Notes: generated from the letters alone by a model not told the origin. A DNA stretch of 64,000 nucleotides from Massilibacteroides sp. (GCF_028705895.1 NZ_JAQWCQ010000005.1:37319-101318); one strand, 5' to 3'; numbered from the stretch's first letter, positions 9,515 through 18,641 are shown. Numbers and translations: made by a program.

Positions 9515-9562
9515 AAATGTCCCTGATTTGTACTGGAAAGTACGGATTAGGGACATTTTTTG
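9515..9562. terminator. Hairpin terminator after the FadL-like gene
   Basis: AAATGTCCCT (9515-9524) pairs with AGGGACATTT (9549-9558) around a loop that itself contains short complementary pieces (GTACT/AGTAC), and is followed by T residues. It closes the FadL-like transcript. Confidence 0.7.
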
Positions 9563-9695
9563 TTGAATCTTGTCTGAAAAGTTGTTTATTCCAAATTTAT
9601 GTTGTTTTTTTGTGATTAATAAATATTGTATAACCATTCAAAATTCAATTGCCTATTGCATAACATTACTTAATAGAATCTTAAATTAAAAAGTA

Positions 9696-10289
9696 ATGAA
9701 TACATTGAAGAAGATGACTGATGAAGAATTAGTTGTCATTTATGCGGAAGGTAATAATACCGCTTTTGACGTTCTTTTGAATCGTCATAAGAATACTATC
9801 CATTCATATATTTATTTCATTGTACGTAATAAAGACTTGACGGAAGATATCTTTCAAGAGACTTTTGTGAAGGCTATTGTGACTATTAAACAAGGACGTT
9901 ATACCGAAAACGGAAAGTTTAAGGCATGGATTACGCGTATTGCCCACAATCTTATTATTGATAATTTCCGTCAGGAACGTAGCGAAAATACCATTTCGAA
10001 TGATGATGTTGAAATGGACTTATTCAATAACATGAAGCTTTGCGACGGTACAGTGGAAGATCGTTTAGTGAATCGTCAGGTTCTATCCGATGTTAAGAAG
10101 TTGGTAAAGCATCTTCCGGATAATCAACGTGAGGTTTTAGAGATGCGCTACTATCAGGATTTAAGCTTTAAAGAAATTGCCGACATGACCGGTGTGAGCA
10201 TTAATACTGCTTTGGGGCGTATGCGCTATGCAATCCTGAACATGCGTAGAATGGCAAGCGAAAATCAAATTGAGTTATCTTTGGCATAA
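9696..10289 (+). CDS. RNA polymerase sigma-70 family factor (ECF-like)
   Basis: The 197-residue protein has sigma region 2 near residues 25-95 (LTEDIFQETFVKAI, then WITRIAHNLIIDNFRQ) and region 4 near 140-190 (LPDNQREVLEMRYYQDLSFKEIA, then SINTALGRMRYA, the helix-turn-helix). Regions 1 and 3 are absent, as in ECF-type factors, which direct RNA polymerase to alternative promoters. No FecR-type anti-sigma gene is adjacent. Instead a 57-codon gene follows after 77 bp. The start ATG at 9696 fits the family's N-terminus. Its regulon is unknown; it is not the expected partner of the FecR gene at 43,805, which is 34 kb away. Confidence 0.88.
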   Translation: MNTLKKMTDEELVVIYAEGNNTAFDVLLNRHKNTIHSYIYFIVRNKDLTEDIFQETFVKAIVTIKQGRYTENGKFKAWITRIAHNLIIDNFRQERSENTISNDDVEMDLFNNMKLCDGTVEDRLVNRQVLSDVKKLVKHLPDNQREVLEMRYYQDLSFKEIADMTGVSINTALGRMRYAILNMRRMASENQIELSLA

Positions 10290-10366
10290 ATAATTTCGTA
10301 AAAAGATAGTACTCATACAATAAGCAAGTTAAGGTTGCGTTTAGTAGGTATAAAATAAATTAGCCT

Positions 10367-10540
10367 ATGAAGAAACTTTCTACTCATTGTATGGATGATA
10401 TGAACAATAAAAAAGGGAAAGAACTTGAAGAGAAAAGTTCTCCGCGAAAAAAAACAATTGATTTTTTAGCCCAGTTTGCACGGGTATATTGTTCGGAAAA
10501 AACATTAAACGCGGGACATTGTGGTTTTGTCCTGAATTGA
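10367..10540 (+). CDS. Small 57-residue protein downstream of the sigma factor
   Basis: An ATG-initiated frame of 57 codons ends in TGA at 10,540. The product begins MKKLSTHCMDDMNN, has a charged Lys/Glu-rich middle, then a helix-like TIDFLAQFARVYCSEKTL and ends HCGFVLN. My recollection is that Bacteroidales genomes often have a short protein with an FARVY segment and a GGFVLN-like end right after this kind of sigma factor, which supports it being real; a search is needed. It lies between the sigma gene and a strong terminator at 10,548, which suggests cotranscription. A role as regulator of the sigma factor is inference only. Confidence 0.6.
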   Translation: MKKLSTHCMDDMNNKKGKELEEKSSPRKKTIDFLAQFARVYCSEKTLNAGHCGFVLN

Positions 10541-10547
10541 AAAGACA

Positions 10548-10584
10548 AGAAGAGAGATTCGTATGAGTCTCTCTTCTTTTTTTC
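10548..10584 (+). terminator. Hairpin terminator
   Basis: AGAAGAGAGA (10,548-10,557) pairs perfectly with TCTCTCTTCT (10,568-10,577) around a 10-nt loop, followed by a T run. It lies 7 bp after the stop of the small gene. Confidence 0.8.
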
Positions 10585-10606
10585 TTACATTTGTATTAAA
10601 TATAAT

Positions 10607-11263
10607 ATGGCTATGAAACATTTAGTGGCTCCTTCGTTGCTTGCTGCCGATTTCCTCCATTTAAAAGAGGATATAGAGATGGTGAATGAAAGTTCTGCCG
10701 ACTGGCTGCATATGGATATTATGGATGGTGTTTTCGTTCCGAATATATCTTTTGGTTTTCCTATACTTGAGGTGGTTAATGCCGTGTCCAAAAAACCTAT
10801 GGATGTACATCTTATGATTGTAGAACCTCAAAAGTTCGTTAAAGAAATAGCTGCTACAGGTGCTTATATGATGAACGTTCATTACGAAGCCTGTACGCAT
10901 CTACATCGCGTAATAGGAGCTATTAAAGATGCCGGAATGAAAGCGGCGGTGACATTAAATCCTCATACGCCGGTTCTTTTGCTCGAAGATATCATACAAG
11001 ATTTGGATATGGTATTGCTTATGTCTGTGAATCCCGGCTTCGGAGGGCAGAAATTTATTGAACATTCTGTAGAGAAAACAGCTGCACTTAAAAAGATGAT
11101 TACAGATAGAGAACTGAAAACCTTAATCGAGGTTGACGGTGGAATCAATCTGGAAACAGGAAAGCGCTTGCTAAAGGCTGGTGCAGATGTGCTTGTTGCC
11201 GGTAATGCCGTATTTAAAGCAAAAGATCCCAAACAGATGATTGATGAGCTGAAAAAACTCTGA
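10607..11263 (+). CDS. rpe: Ribulose-phosphate 3-epimerase
   Basis: The 218-residue protein is full length for Rpe, the pentose-phosphate enzyme that interconverts ribulose 5-phosphate and xylulose 5-phosphate. Visible family motifs are APSLLAADF near the N-terminus, HMDIMDGVFVPN (metal and catalytic Asp), DVHLMI, MSVNPGFGGQKF and EVDGGIN in the TIM-barrel order. A -7 element TACATTTG sits at 10,586-10,593, leaving only about 10 nt of leader. A second ATG at 10,613 (starting MKHLVAP) is equally possible. It is followed after 22 bp by comEC, so the two are probably cotranscribed. Confidence 0.96.
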   Translation: MAMKHLVAPSLLAADFLHLKEDIEMVNESSADWLHMDIMDGVFVPNISFGFPILEVVNAVSKKPMDVHLMIVEPQKFVKEIAATGAYMMNVHYEACTHLHRVIGAIKDAGMKAAVTLNPHTPVLLLEDIIQDLDMVLLMSVNPGFGGQKFIEHSVEKTAALKKMITDRELKTLIEVDGGINLETGKRLLKAGADVLVAGNAVFKAKDPKQMIDELKKL

Positions 11264-11285
11264 CCTACGACCAACCAAAACCTAC

Positions 11286-12554
11286 ATGATAAACGAATTG
11301 CAGAAGCGACCATTTACCAGGCCGCTTTTAGTCTGGATTATAGGAATCTATCTTTATGTCTTCTTTCCTGTTGAACAGGTTTCTTCCCTTTTACTCTTTC
11401 TTTTATTAGGAATGCTTGTGTTTTCTCGCGTAGGAAATCATCCACATTATAATTCTCGTTGGCATTGGGGGATGTCTTTTTCTATTCTGCTATTCGTTAC
11501 ATCAATTCTCGTTTCAGCAATGCGTGATATATGTCAGGACGGAAATCCCTTACTGCCATTTTTGACAGACTTTGCGACGGATGCAAGAACTGACTTGTTG
11601 ACCCGTCTTGAACGGTTGCAGCTCTCAAAGACTTCCCGTGATGTGTTGGGAACAATGTTGTTAGGGAATGCTACTGTTATTGAACGAGAAGTACGTGTGC
11701 AGTTCTCCGTTACCGGAGTTGCTCATATCCTTTCCGTCAGTGGCTTTCATGTGGCAGTTGTTTGCGGTTTCATCTCTATTCTATTAAAAGCCTTACCCTC
11801 CGGATCCCTTTTTCGATGGACTAAATATATAATAATGATGCTACTCCTCTGGAGTTTTACATTGATTTCCGGATTGGCTCCGCCTTCTGTCCGCGCCGCA
11901 ATGATGCTATCATTCTTTCTTACCGGGCAAATGATCAATCGTTCGACCGATGGATATAATACCTTAGCTGCTTCAGCCTTTATTATGTTGGTTTACAATC
12001 CGTTTTATTTGTTTGATATCGGATTCCAACTTAGTTATATCGCTGTTTGGTTTATCTTGTTGCTTCAGCCGCCTTTGGAACGATTACTTGAGATACGTAA
12101 TCCTTTGCTTAGTAAGCCTTATGCTTGGATTACAGTATCATTAGCTGCGCAAGCAGGTACAGCGTTCCTTTGTTTATATTATTTTAGTCAGTTTCCGACT
12201 CTGTTTCTGCTGACCAATCTGCCATTTTCGTTAGTAAGTCTGTTTCTTATTCCTTCAGGACTTGTCTATATGTTGCTTCCCGAAGGTTTCCCGGGAATTG
12301 TATTCTTAGAACGAGCCATAGAATGGATGACTAATTTGTTGATGTATATTGTAGAATCCTTCAGCATATTTCCCTGGGCAGCATTTGTAATTCCGTTTGA
12401 TTTCTTTGATTTGATCTTGGGCTATTTGTTCCTGTTTTTGCTGATCTTTTTTATTTATCGCAAGCGGCCTGCGTTTCTTCTCCTTTCATTGTCGTTTTTA
12501 GCTTTGCTGCTAATCAAATTACTTATAGAAACTCTTTGGTTTTCCGCAACATAA
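11286..12554 (+). CDS. Short ComEC/Rec2-type competence membrane protein
   Basis: The 422-residue protein contains the ComEC core motif: LGTMLLGNATVIEREVRVQFSVTG in two steps followed by GVAHILSVSGFHVAVVCGF near residues 140-165. Multiple hydrophobic helices follow to the C-terminus. ComEC forms the inner-membrane channel for DNA uptake. Compared with the common 650-800-residue forms, this one lacks the N-terminal DUF4131 OB-fold segment and the C-terminal metallo-beta-lactamase domain, leaving only the transmembrane competence domain. The N-terminus goes from two or three short hydrophobic helices straight to the core. The gene lies between rpe and a DHH phosphoesterase, an order I know from other Bacteroidales. 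The frame is intact, so it looks like a natural short form. Confidence 0.85.
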   Translation: MINELQKRPFTRPLLVWIIGIYLYVFFPVEQVSSLLLFLLLGMLVFSRVGNHPHYNSRWHWGMSFSILLFVTSILVSAMRDICQDGNPLLPFLTDFATDARTDLLTRLERLQLSKTSRDVLGTMLLGNATVIEREVRVQFSVTGVAHILSVSGFHVAVVCGFISILLKALPSGSLFRWTKYIIMMLLLWSFTLISGLAPPSVRAAMMLSFFLTGQMINRSTDGYNTLAASAFIMLVYNPFYLFDIGFQLSYIAVWFILLLQPPLERLLEIRNPLLSKPYAWITVSLAAQAGTAFLCLYYFSQFPTLFLLTNLPFSLVSLFLIPSGLVYMLLPEGFPGIVFLERAIEWMTNLLMYIVESFSIFPWAAFVIPFDFFDLILGYLFLFLLIFFIYRKRPAFLLLSLSFLALLLIKLLIETLWFSAT

Positions 12555-12592
12555 AAAGTAGTACATTTGTAGAGTAAAACAAAGTGGATAGT

Positions 12593-13642
12593 ATGATCAC
12601 AAAGATAATTTCTGAAGAAAAGATTCAAAAAGCGAAAAAATACGTTGAAAAAGGCGATAATTTCGTGATTGTTACTCATGTTACGCCGGATGGAGATGCT
12701 TTAGGGTCATCTCTTGGCCTATATCATTTTTTAGTAGAATACGGGAAAGAGAATGTTACAGTAATCGTTCCTAACGATTTTCCGCAGTTTTATAAATGGA
12801 TGCGTGGAACAAAAGACATTATCATTCACGAAAAATACCCGGACTACGCAGAAGAGCTGATACAGAATGCCGACGTACTATTCTGTCTTGATTTTAACGA
12901 TCCGAAACGGATTGAAAAGTTAGGAGGCCCTGTTGTTGCTTCCGAAGCCCGTAAAGTAATGATAGACCATCATCTGAACCCCGCAGATTTTTGTAGGGTA
13001 ACGATGTCTTACCCCGAAATGTCATCGACCAGTGAGATGGTTTTTCGTTTTATCTGCCGGATGGGATTCTTTGACTTGTTGAATAAAGATGCAGCAGAGT
13101 GCATTTATACGGGAATGATGACTGATACCGGTTCTTTTACCTATAACTCTAATCAGCCCGAAATCTACGTAATTATCAGTGAGCTGTTGAAAAAAGGCAT
13201 AGATAAAGATTTGATATACCGAAGAGTTAATCAGGTATATTCAGAATCACGCTTACGATTGATGGGATATGTTTTATATGAGAAAATGAAAGTTTATCCC
13301 GAATCTAAGGCTGCATTAATCACGCTTACACAAAAAGAACTGAATCAGTTTAATTATGTAACCGGAGATGCTGAAGGCTTTGTGAATTTACCATTAAGTA
13401 TTGAAGATGTAGAGTTCAGTGTCTTTATACGAGAAGATAAAGACTATCTGAAAATTTCACTTCGTTCAGTTGGAAATTTTCCTTGTAATCTTTTTGCCGA
13501 GAAATATTTTAACGGCGGCGGACACAAAAATGCTTCGGGAGGAGAGTTTTATGGTAGCTTAGAACAAGCAGTTGCTGTTTTTGAGGAAGGTTTGTCCTTA
13601 TTTAATCCTAATAAATCGGAAGAAATCAAACCAAATGAATGA
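12593..13642 (+). CDS. DHH-family phosphoesterase (NrnA-like)
   Basis: The protein (349 residues from the ATG at 12,593) has the DHH-family motifs in order: TPDGDALGSSLG (about residues 24-35), CLDFNDPKR (about 97-105), MIDHHLNP (about 120-127) and the C-terminal DHHA1 signature GGGHKNASGG (about 305-314). NrnA-type members degrade short oligoribonucleotides and dephosphorylate pAp. All metal-binding Asp/His positions are present. A GTG at 12,584 would add three residues, but the ATG is the better start. A -7 element TACATTTG lies at 12,562-12,569. It follows comEC closely and precedes the DUF4827 lipoprotein and glmM. Confidence 0.92.
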   Translation: MITKIISEEKIQKAKKYVEKGDNFVIVTHVTPDGDALGSSLGLYHFLVEYGKENVTVIVPNDFPQFYKWMRGTKDIIIHEKYPDYAEELIQNADVLFCLDFNDPKRIEKLGGPVVASEARKVMIDHHLNPADFCRVTMSYPEMSSTSEMVFRFICRMGFFDLLNKDAAECIYTGMMTDTGSFTYNSNQPEIYVIISELLKKGIDKDLIYRRVNQVYSESRLRLMGYVLYEKMKVYPESKAALITLTQKELNQFNYVTGDAEGFVNLPLSIEDVEFSVFIREDKDYLKISLRSVGNFPCNLFAEKYFNGGGHKNASGGEFYGSLEQAVAVFEEGLSLFNPNKSEEIKPNE

Positions 13643-13695
13643 AGAATGACAGATATTACATACATTTGTCTCATTGATAAATAAATAAAAAATAG

Positions 13696-14262
13696 ATGAA
13701 GAAAGGTTTTGGCGTATTGGTGATGGTTGTAGCAGCAGTTTTCGTAGTGTCTTCATGTAGTAAAAGTCAACGAACCTATACGGAAATGCTGAAAGATGAG
13801 CGTAAAGCAATACAGAGATTAATGGATAGTTTAGATATTAAAGTAATTGATGATTATCCTACAAACGGTGTTTTTGCAGAAAATGAGTTCTATAAAACTG
13901 AAACAGGCTTGTATATAAACGTAATTGATTCAGGGAATGGGAATAGGGCTGTTTTAAATCAAACATCTGTGTTGACTCGTTTTGAATTTGACTATATAAG
14001 TGCTGTTTCTAAAACCTATTACACAATTGACGGGTTTGAAAATACCTTTTTTCCATTGGTCTTTACTTATGGAGGAAGTTTAACATCGGGAGACTACTAC
14101 CTGTCTGATTATTTTTCTTCCGGTATGGTGGAACCACTTCAATATGTGGGTGATAGTTCTTATGTAAAACTGATTATTCCTTTTAAAATTGGCAGCCAAA
14201 CTCAGCAAACGGGTGGGGATCCAATTTTCTGTAAAAAACTCAGATATATTTTCGAAAAATAA
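13696..14262 (+). CDS. DUF4827 family lipoprotein
   Basis: The 188-residue protein has a lipoprotein signal (VFVVSSCSK, Cys at about residue 21). The remainder is rich in aromatic and acidic residues and includes TYTEMLKDERKAIQRLMDSL early and a PFKIGSQTQQTGGDPIFCKKL-type end. I recognise the arrangement as the DUF4827 family of Bacteroidales lipoproteins, which resemble FKBP-like lipoproteins but have no established function. It has its own -7 element TACATTTG at 13,661-13,668 and lies 15 bp upstream of glmM, so the two are probably cotranscribed. Periplasmic or outer-membrane location is inferred from the lipobox. Confidence 0.75.
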   Translation: MKKGFGVLVMVVAAVFVVSSCSKSQRTYTEMLKDERKAIQRLMDSLDIKVIDDYPTNGVFAENEFYKTETGLYINVIDSGNGNRAVLNQTSVLTRFEFDYISAVSKTYYTIDGFENTFFPLVFTYGGSLTSGDYYLSDYFSSGMVEPLQYVGDSSYVKLIIPFKIGSQTQQTGGDPIFCKKLRYIFEK

Positions 14263-14277
14263 TATCACTTAAAAGCT

Positions 14278-15666
14278 ATGACGTTAATTAAATCTATTTC
14301 AGGTATCAGAGGTACTATCGGAGGTGCGCCCGAAGACGGTTTAAGTCCGTTAGCCATCGTAAAATTCGTATCTGCTTATGCCGTATTTATCAGAAAACAC
14401 ACAAAATCAACAACCAACAAAATTGTCGTTGGACGCGATGCCCGTATATCCGGCCCAATGGTAAAACAAGTTGTGTTAGGCACACTTACCGGAATGGGTT
14501 TTGATGTTGTGGATATTGATCTGGCGACTACTCCGACTACCGAGTTTGCCGTTATTCAGGAAAAAGCTTGCGGAGGAATTATTCTGACAGCAAGTCATAA
14601 TCCCAAACAATGGAATGCACTAAAGCTTTTAAATGAACGCGGTGAGTTTTTGAATGCTGCAGAAGGAGCCGAAGTACTTCGCTTAGCTGAAGCGGAAGAC
14701 TTTAGTTATGCAGATGTGGATAGTCTGGGGAAAATAATTCCGGATAATACCTACAAACAAAAACATATTGAGAGTGTCCTGAACCTGGATTTAGTAGATA
14801 TCAAGGCGATTGCAGGTGCTAATTTCCGTGTAGCGATAGACTGTGTAAACTCTGTCGGGGGAATTGTTTTACCTGATTTATTATACGCATTAGGAGTTAA
14901 GGAAATATTCAAACTCCACTGTGCGCCTCATGGTAATTTCTCTCATAATCCGGAGCCACTACCTGAACATCTGACGGAAATATCAGCCTTAATGAAACAG
15001 GCAAAAGCAGATGTAGGATTCGTGGTAGATCCCGACGTTGATCGTTTAGCGATCATCTGTGAAAACGGAGCCATGTTTGGCGAAGAATATACGTTGGTTG
15101 CCGTAAGTGACTATGTGTTAAGTAAAACGCCGGGTAATACGGTGAGTAATCTAAGTTCAAGCCGTGCATTGAGAGATGTAACCCATTCTTATGGTTGTGA
15201 ATACAATGCCGCAGCAGTAGGAGAAGTCAATGTAGTCACAAAAATGAAAGAAACGAATGCTGTGATCGGTGGTGAAGGCAATGGTGGTGTGATCTATCCT
15301 GCCAGTCATTACGGACGAGACGCACTGGTAGGTATTGCTCTTTTCCTGACTCATTTAGCAAAGAAAAAGATGACAGTCAGCGAACTACGCGCAACCTATC
15401 CTCCTTATTTTATTTCAAAACAAAAAGTAGAATTAACTCCAGATATAGATGTTGATGCTATCCTTGCGAAAGTAAAGGCACAGTTTGCGCAATATGATAT
15501 AACAGATATTGACGGAGTGAAAATTGACTTTCCGGACAAATGGGTTCACTTGCGTAAAAGTAACACAGAACCTATCATTCGTATCTATTCCGAAGCGCAC
15601 ACCATGAAAGAAGCAGAGGAAATAGGAGGGCAGTTGATTCAAATAATCAAGGATATGTGTTCATAA
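14278..15666 (+). CDS. glmM: Phosphoglucosamine mutase
   Basis: The 462-residue protein is an alpha-D-phosphohexomutase. Its phosphoserine loop is ILTASHNPKQWN near residues 101-112, the metal loop is DPDVDRLA near 250-257, the sugar-specificity loop is GEGNGGV near 330, and the C-terminal phosphate-binding loop is RKSNTEPIIRIYSEA near 425-440. In this phylum the glmM-type enzyme makes glucosamine 1-phosphate for peptidoglycan and LPS precursors; a phosphoglucomutase or phosphomannomutase role cannot be fully excluded from sequence. It follows the DUF4827 gene by 15 bp and ends at a strong bidirectional terminator. Confidence 0.9.
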   Translation: MTLIKSISGIRGTIGGAPEDGLSPLAIVKFVSAYAVFIRKHTKSTTNKIVVGRDARISGPMVKQVVLGTLTGMGFDVVDIDLATTPTTEFAVIQEKACGGIILTASHNPKQWNALKLLNERGEFLNAAEGAEVLRLAEAEDFSYADVDSLGKIIPDNTYKQKHIESVLNLDLVDIKAIAGANFRVAIDCVNSVGGIVLPDLLYALGVKEIFKLHCAPHGNFSHNPEPLPEHLTEISALMKQAKADVGFVVDPDVDRLAIICENGAMFGEEYTLVAVSDYVLSKTPGNTVSNLSSSRALRDVTHSYGCEYNAAAVGEVNVVTKMKETNAVIGGEGNGGVIYPASHYGRDALVGIALFLTHLAKKKMTVSELRATYPPYFISKQKVELTPDIDVDAILAKVKAQFAQYDITDIDGVKIDFPDKWVHLRKSNTEPIIRIYSEAHTMKEAEEIGGQLIQIIKDMCS

Positions 15667-15684
15667 ATTCTTGAAAAGAGGAAT

Positions 15685-15720
15685 AAAAAATCGCGATCTT
15701 AACAGGACCGCGATTTTTTT
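15685..15720. terminator. Bidirectional hairpin terminator between glmM and gpmA
   Basis: AAAAAATCGCG (15,685-15,695) pairs with CGCGATTTTTT (15,709-15,719) around a 13-nt loop. A-run and T-run flanks allow it to serve both convergent genes. Confidence 0.85.
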
Positions 15721-15726
15721 TGTTTT

Positions 15727-16473
15727 TTATTTCTTCTTACCTTGATTAGCAACAGCCTCCATTAGCTTTTTTATTTCTTCAGGATCACCGAGGAAGTAAT
15801 CCTTCACTAAATTCAGATTGTCGTCAAATTCAAAAACATAAGGTACGGCTGTAGGCAAGTTTAGATGAACGATTTCTTCGTCAGAAATATTTTTCAGATA
15901 CTTGATAATACCGCGTAAGCTATTACCATGTGCCGCAACAAGCACCTGGTCAGCATTCTTCAGCGTAGGGAAGATTACTTCTTTCCAATACGGAAGAATA
16001 CGAGCAACCGTATCTTTCAATGATTCCGTAGCAGGAAGATCAGCTTTAGCTACCCCCTTGTAACGGATGTCATTACCCGGATGACGAGGATCGCTTTCTG
16101 CTAATGGATTAGGAGCAATGTCATAACTTCTGCGCCAGATCAAAACCTGCTCATCTCCATACTTTTCTGCTGTTTCAGCCTTGTTAAGACCTTGTAGATC
16201 ACCATAATGTTTTTCATTCAGTCTCCAGTTTTTTTCAACAGGAATCCAGTCCAGATCCATTCTGTCCAAAACTACGTTAAGCGTTTTAACAGCACGTTTC
16301 AGATAAGAAGTATAAGCCTTGTCGAAAACATAGCCTTTTTCTTTCAATAGATTACCAGCTTTAGTTGCTTCAGCTACTCCTTTTTCTGTAAGATCTACGT
16401 CTGTCCAACCAGTGAATCTGTTTTCCTGATTCCATACACTCTCGCCGTGGCGGATTAGTACAATCGTCTTCAT
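15727..16473 (-). CDS. gpmA: 2,3-bisphosphoglycerate-dependent phosphoglycerate mutase
   Basis: The 248-residue protein is full length for cofactor-dependent phosphoglycerate mutase, which interconverts 3- and 2-phosphoglycerate in glycolysis. The histidine-phosphatase signature [10 protein letters not shown] is at residues 6-15, [16 protein letters not shown] follows, [16 protein letters not shown] lies near 86-101, and the second catalytic His is in [11 protein letters not shown] near 181-191. All catalytic residues (two His, Arg and Glu) are present. The gene converges on glmM and shares its terminator. A TAnnTTTG-like element on the minus strand at 16,554-16,561 would give a leader of about 80 nt. 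Confidence 0.97.
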   Translation of the reverse strand: MKTIVLIRHGESVWNQENRFTGWTDVDLTEKGVAEATKAGNLLKEKGYVFDKAYTSYLKRAVKTLNVVLDRMDLDWIPVEKNWRLNEKHYGDLQGLNKAETAEKYGDEQVLIWRRSYDIAPNPLAESDPRHPGNDIRYKGVAKADLPATESLKDTVARILPYWKEVIFPTLKNADQVLVAAHGNSLRGIIKYLKNISDEEIVHLNLPTAVPYVFEFDDNLNLVKDYFLGDPEEIKKLMEAVANQGKKK

Positions 16474-16752
16474 TCTTTACTTGATTTATAACTTATTTAA
16501 TATTAATACTAAAAATCAATTTTTATTGAGCACATGACTTGTTCATGTCTCTGCAAAATTAACAATAATCATCTGCAGATAGTTCTACCTATTTATTGGT
16601 ATTTTTAGTCTCATGCGGATGAATATTTATACCGTTTGCTAAAACGAGAAAAAGAGTAGAAACCGTGTTTTTTCAACCTGCGGATCGATCCATAATGGCT
16701 CGTAAAAATGCAGAAAGTATTTCGATTGAAAATCAATTAAAAAATACGCGTA

Positions 16753-16811
16753 AAAATATAAAGGATATTTTTGCAAAAATATCCTTTATATTTTCGAAAA
16801 TAACCTTTATA
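16753..16811. repeat. 42-bp perfect palindrome plus a third partial copy
   Basis: Positions 16,753-16,773 and 16,774-16,794 are exact reverse complements, giving a perfect 42-bp palindrome built on the 16-mer TATAAAGGATATTTTT. A further CCTTTATATTTTT follows at 16,804. It lies in the 371-bp gap between the gpmA start and the 3' end of the secreted-protein gene, and on the minus strand could act as that gene's terminator. The same 16-mer appears at 38,776-38,791 and 43,664-43,679, so it is probably a dispersed element. I see no gene in the rest of this gap. Confidence 0.8.
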
Positions 16812-16844
16812 TTTTTTTCTTTATTCTAATCGGTTAAAAATCTA

Positions 16845-18641
16845 CTATTGAACAACAAATTTAAATGTATTCTTTTCACCCTGCTTCGTTCCGGATAATA
16901 CATAAATACCTGAAGATAGATTTATCTTATGTGAATAATCATCGCCAGCTACTTGAATCGCATTTACGATACGCCCATCCAGTGAAATAACACATGCTGT
17001 ATAACCGTCCATGTTTCTGATAATAAGATTGCCATCTTTATAATAAGCTGATGGGGTGATTAGGTTGACTGTTTCGTTTGAGACAGCATTTGAGAGTTGA
17101 GTTTCCATTGTTGCAATTACAATGTCTTTATTGTCTTTATGTTGAACAGCCTCTATTTTAACTAAATAATCAAACTTAATGTCTTTTCTGGTTAAGGTTA
17201 CAGATAATTGATTAGAAGAGCCATTCTGACTTTTCATCTGTTCTGTTATATTCCCATTTTCATCAAGAACATAAGATGATTCTAAACCTGGCTCATCATC
17301 CTTTAAACTATATAAATAAACATTATAGCTGTTGGCTTTTTCTACCTTAGTGAAATTTAGTGTAATTTCGGAGTCATTTGATAATTCTATCTCAAAAGGT
17401 ATCTTTCCAATAACGGTAACATATGAAATGCTGGTATGTCCTCCATCTTCTGTTGTTGCACGAACTTCAGTTGTTCCTCCTTGTATGGCATGGATGGTTC
17501 CATATTCATTTACTATTGCTACAGATGGGTCGCTACTGCTCCATGTTATATTCTGATTATCAGAATTGTAAGGAAGTATCGTGACTCCAAATCTAAATGT
17601 TTCTTCTTCTTCTAATGTTAAAATTGACGGGCTTATATTAATGCTTTCTACATAAATTATTTTGCGATTTACTGTAATCACGCACGAAGCGCTATAATCT
17701 CCGTCAACTGTCGTGGCAGTGATTGTTGTTTCTCCTACTGAAATAGCAGATATAGTACCAGATTCACTAACACCTACTATTTCAGGATTTGAGCTACTCC
17801 AAATCAGTTCTTTATTTGTTGCGTCCTCCGGAGAGATTGTAGCTGTAAGAGTGAAACTGTCACCGGTTTCCATGGTTAATGTTTCTTTATCCAATGATAT
17901 TCCTGATACTGGAGTTGGCGGAGGAAGTGCAGCAACAAACGGAGCTTTAGGAAGCGTGCCTTCCCAACTTTCCCATCCATCTTGATATCCCCATCCATCG
18001 ACACTACCATTTTGTAATTCTCTACTTGAAGCACCCAATCCTGAATAGGCAAAGTCATCCTCTAAATTATCCTTTACCTGATAGCTCCAATAGCCTTCAT
18101 ACCAGCCACTTCTCCAATAATCGGCAGGATCGGATGTTGTCCAGGAATCATAATTATAAGCATTTGTGGTAACAGTACCATTTTCCGGACAAATAGGATT
18201 ATCGGTATCTCCATCATAATAAAGACATTGAGAGCCTTCCCCATCAACATCATACCCAAAACCTGCAATTGTGTTACCCATCGGACCTGTAGCGTGAGTC
18301 AGGAAGGTAAATCTTGGGTCTGCTGCAGCAATAGCCAGAACCATATCAATTCCATAGGCAGTTCCATCCCATTTATAACCCCAGACTAAAGTTTGGCTAC
18401 CGTCTAAATACCAATCAATGACTAATAGCGCTTTGTTTTCTCCTTCACCGACCCAGAATTTGACATCATCAAATGTAAATCCGTCATTGCTTCTTAATGT
18501 AGGTGATTTATTCTCTTTTGAAAGAGTTGAAATGCTAATATCAGGGCGAGGTTGTCCCTGAACATGATAGACTTTTTCTTGGGAATGCAAAGTCCCCAGA
18601 CATACTGTAATGAAAACAAATAGAAGTAAAAGTTTTTTCAT
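16845..18641 (-). CDS. Secreted protein with Ig-like (BIG2) repeats and T9SS-like C-terminus, under a B12 riboswitch
   Basis: The 598-residue protein has a signal peptide (1-20), then a domain of about 55-225 starting FTFDDVKFWVGEGENKALLV with VIDW and VWGYKWDG, a pattern I have seen in secreted proteins of several phyla but cannot name. Two bacterial Ig-like group 2 domains follow (about 243-325 and 330-412, each with WSSS[ND]P), then a fibronectin-like segment and a C-terminal 70 residues (GNLIIRNMDGYTACVISLDGRIV to GIYVLSGTKQGEKNTFKFVVQ) that match the T9SS type A sorting domain. T9SS would carry it to the cell surface. A cobalamin riboswitch lies upstream on the same strand, which ties it to B12 supply. 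Binding of B12 or a corrinoid is inferred. Confidence 0.75.
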   Translation of the reverse strand: MKKLLLLFVFITVCLGTLHSQEKVYHVQGQPRPDISISTLSKENKSPTLRSNDGFTFDDVKFWVGEGENKALLVIDWYLDGSQTLVWGYKWDGTAYGIDMVLAIAAADPRFTFLTHATGPMGNTIAGFGYDVDGEGSQCLYYDGDTDNPICPENGTVTTNAYNYDSWTTSDPADYWRSGWYEGYWSYQVKDNLEDDFAYSGLGASSRELQNGSVDGWGYQDGWESWEGTLPKAPFVAALPPPTPVSGISLDKETLTMETGDSFTLTATISPEDATNKELIWSSSNPEIVGVSESGTISAISVGETTITATTVDGDYSASCVITVNRKIIYVESINISPSILTLEEEETFRFGVTILPYNSDNQNITWSSSDPSVAIVNEYGTIHAIQGGTTEVRATTEDGGHTSISYVTVIGKIPFEIELSNDSEITLNFTKVEKANSYNVYLYSLKDDEPGLESSYVLDENGNITEQMKSQNGSSNQLSVTLTRKDIKFDYLVKIEAVQHKDNKDIVIATMETQLSNAVSNETVNLITPSAYYKDGNLIIRNMDGYTACVISLDGRIVNAIQVAGDDYSHKINLSSGIYVLSGTKQGEKNTFKFVVQ

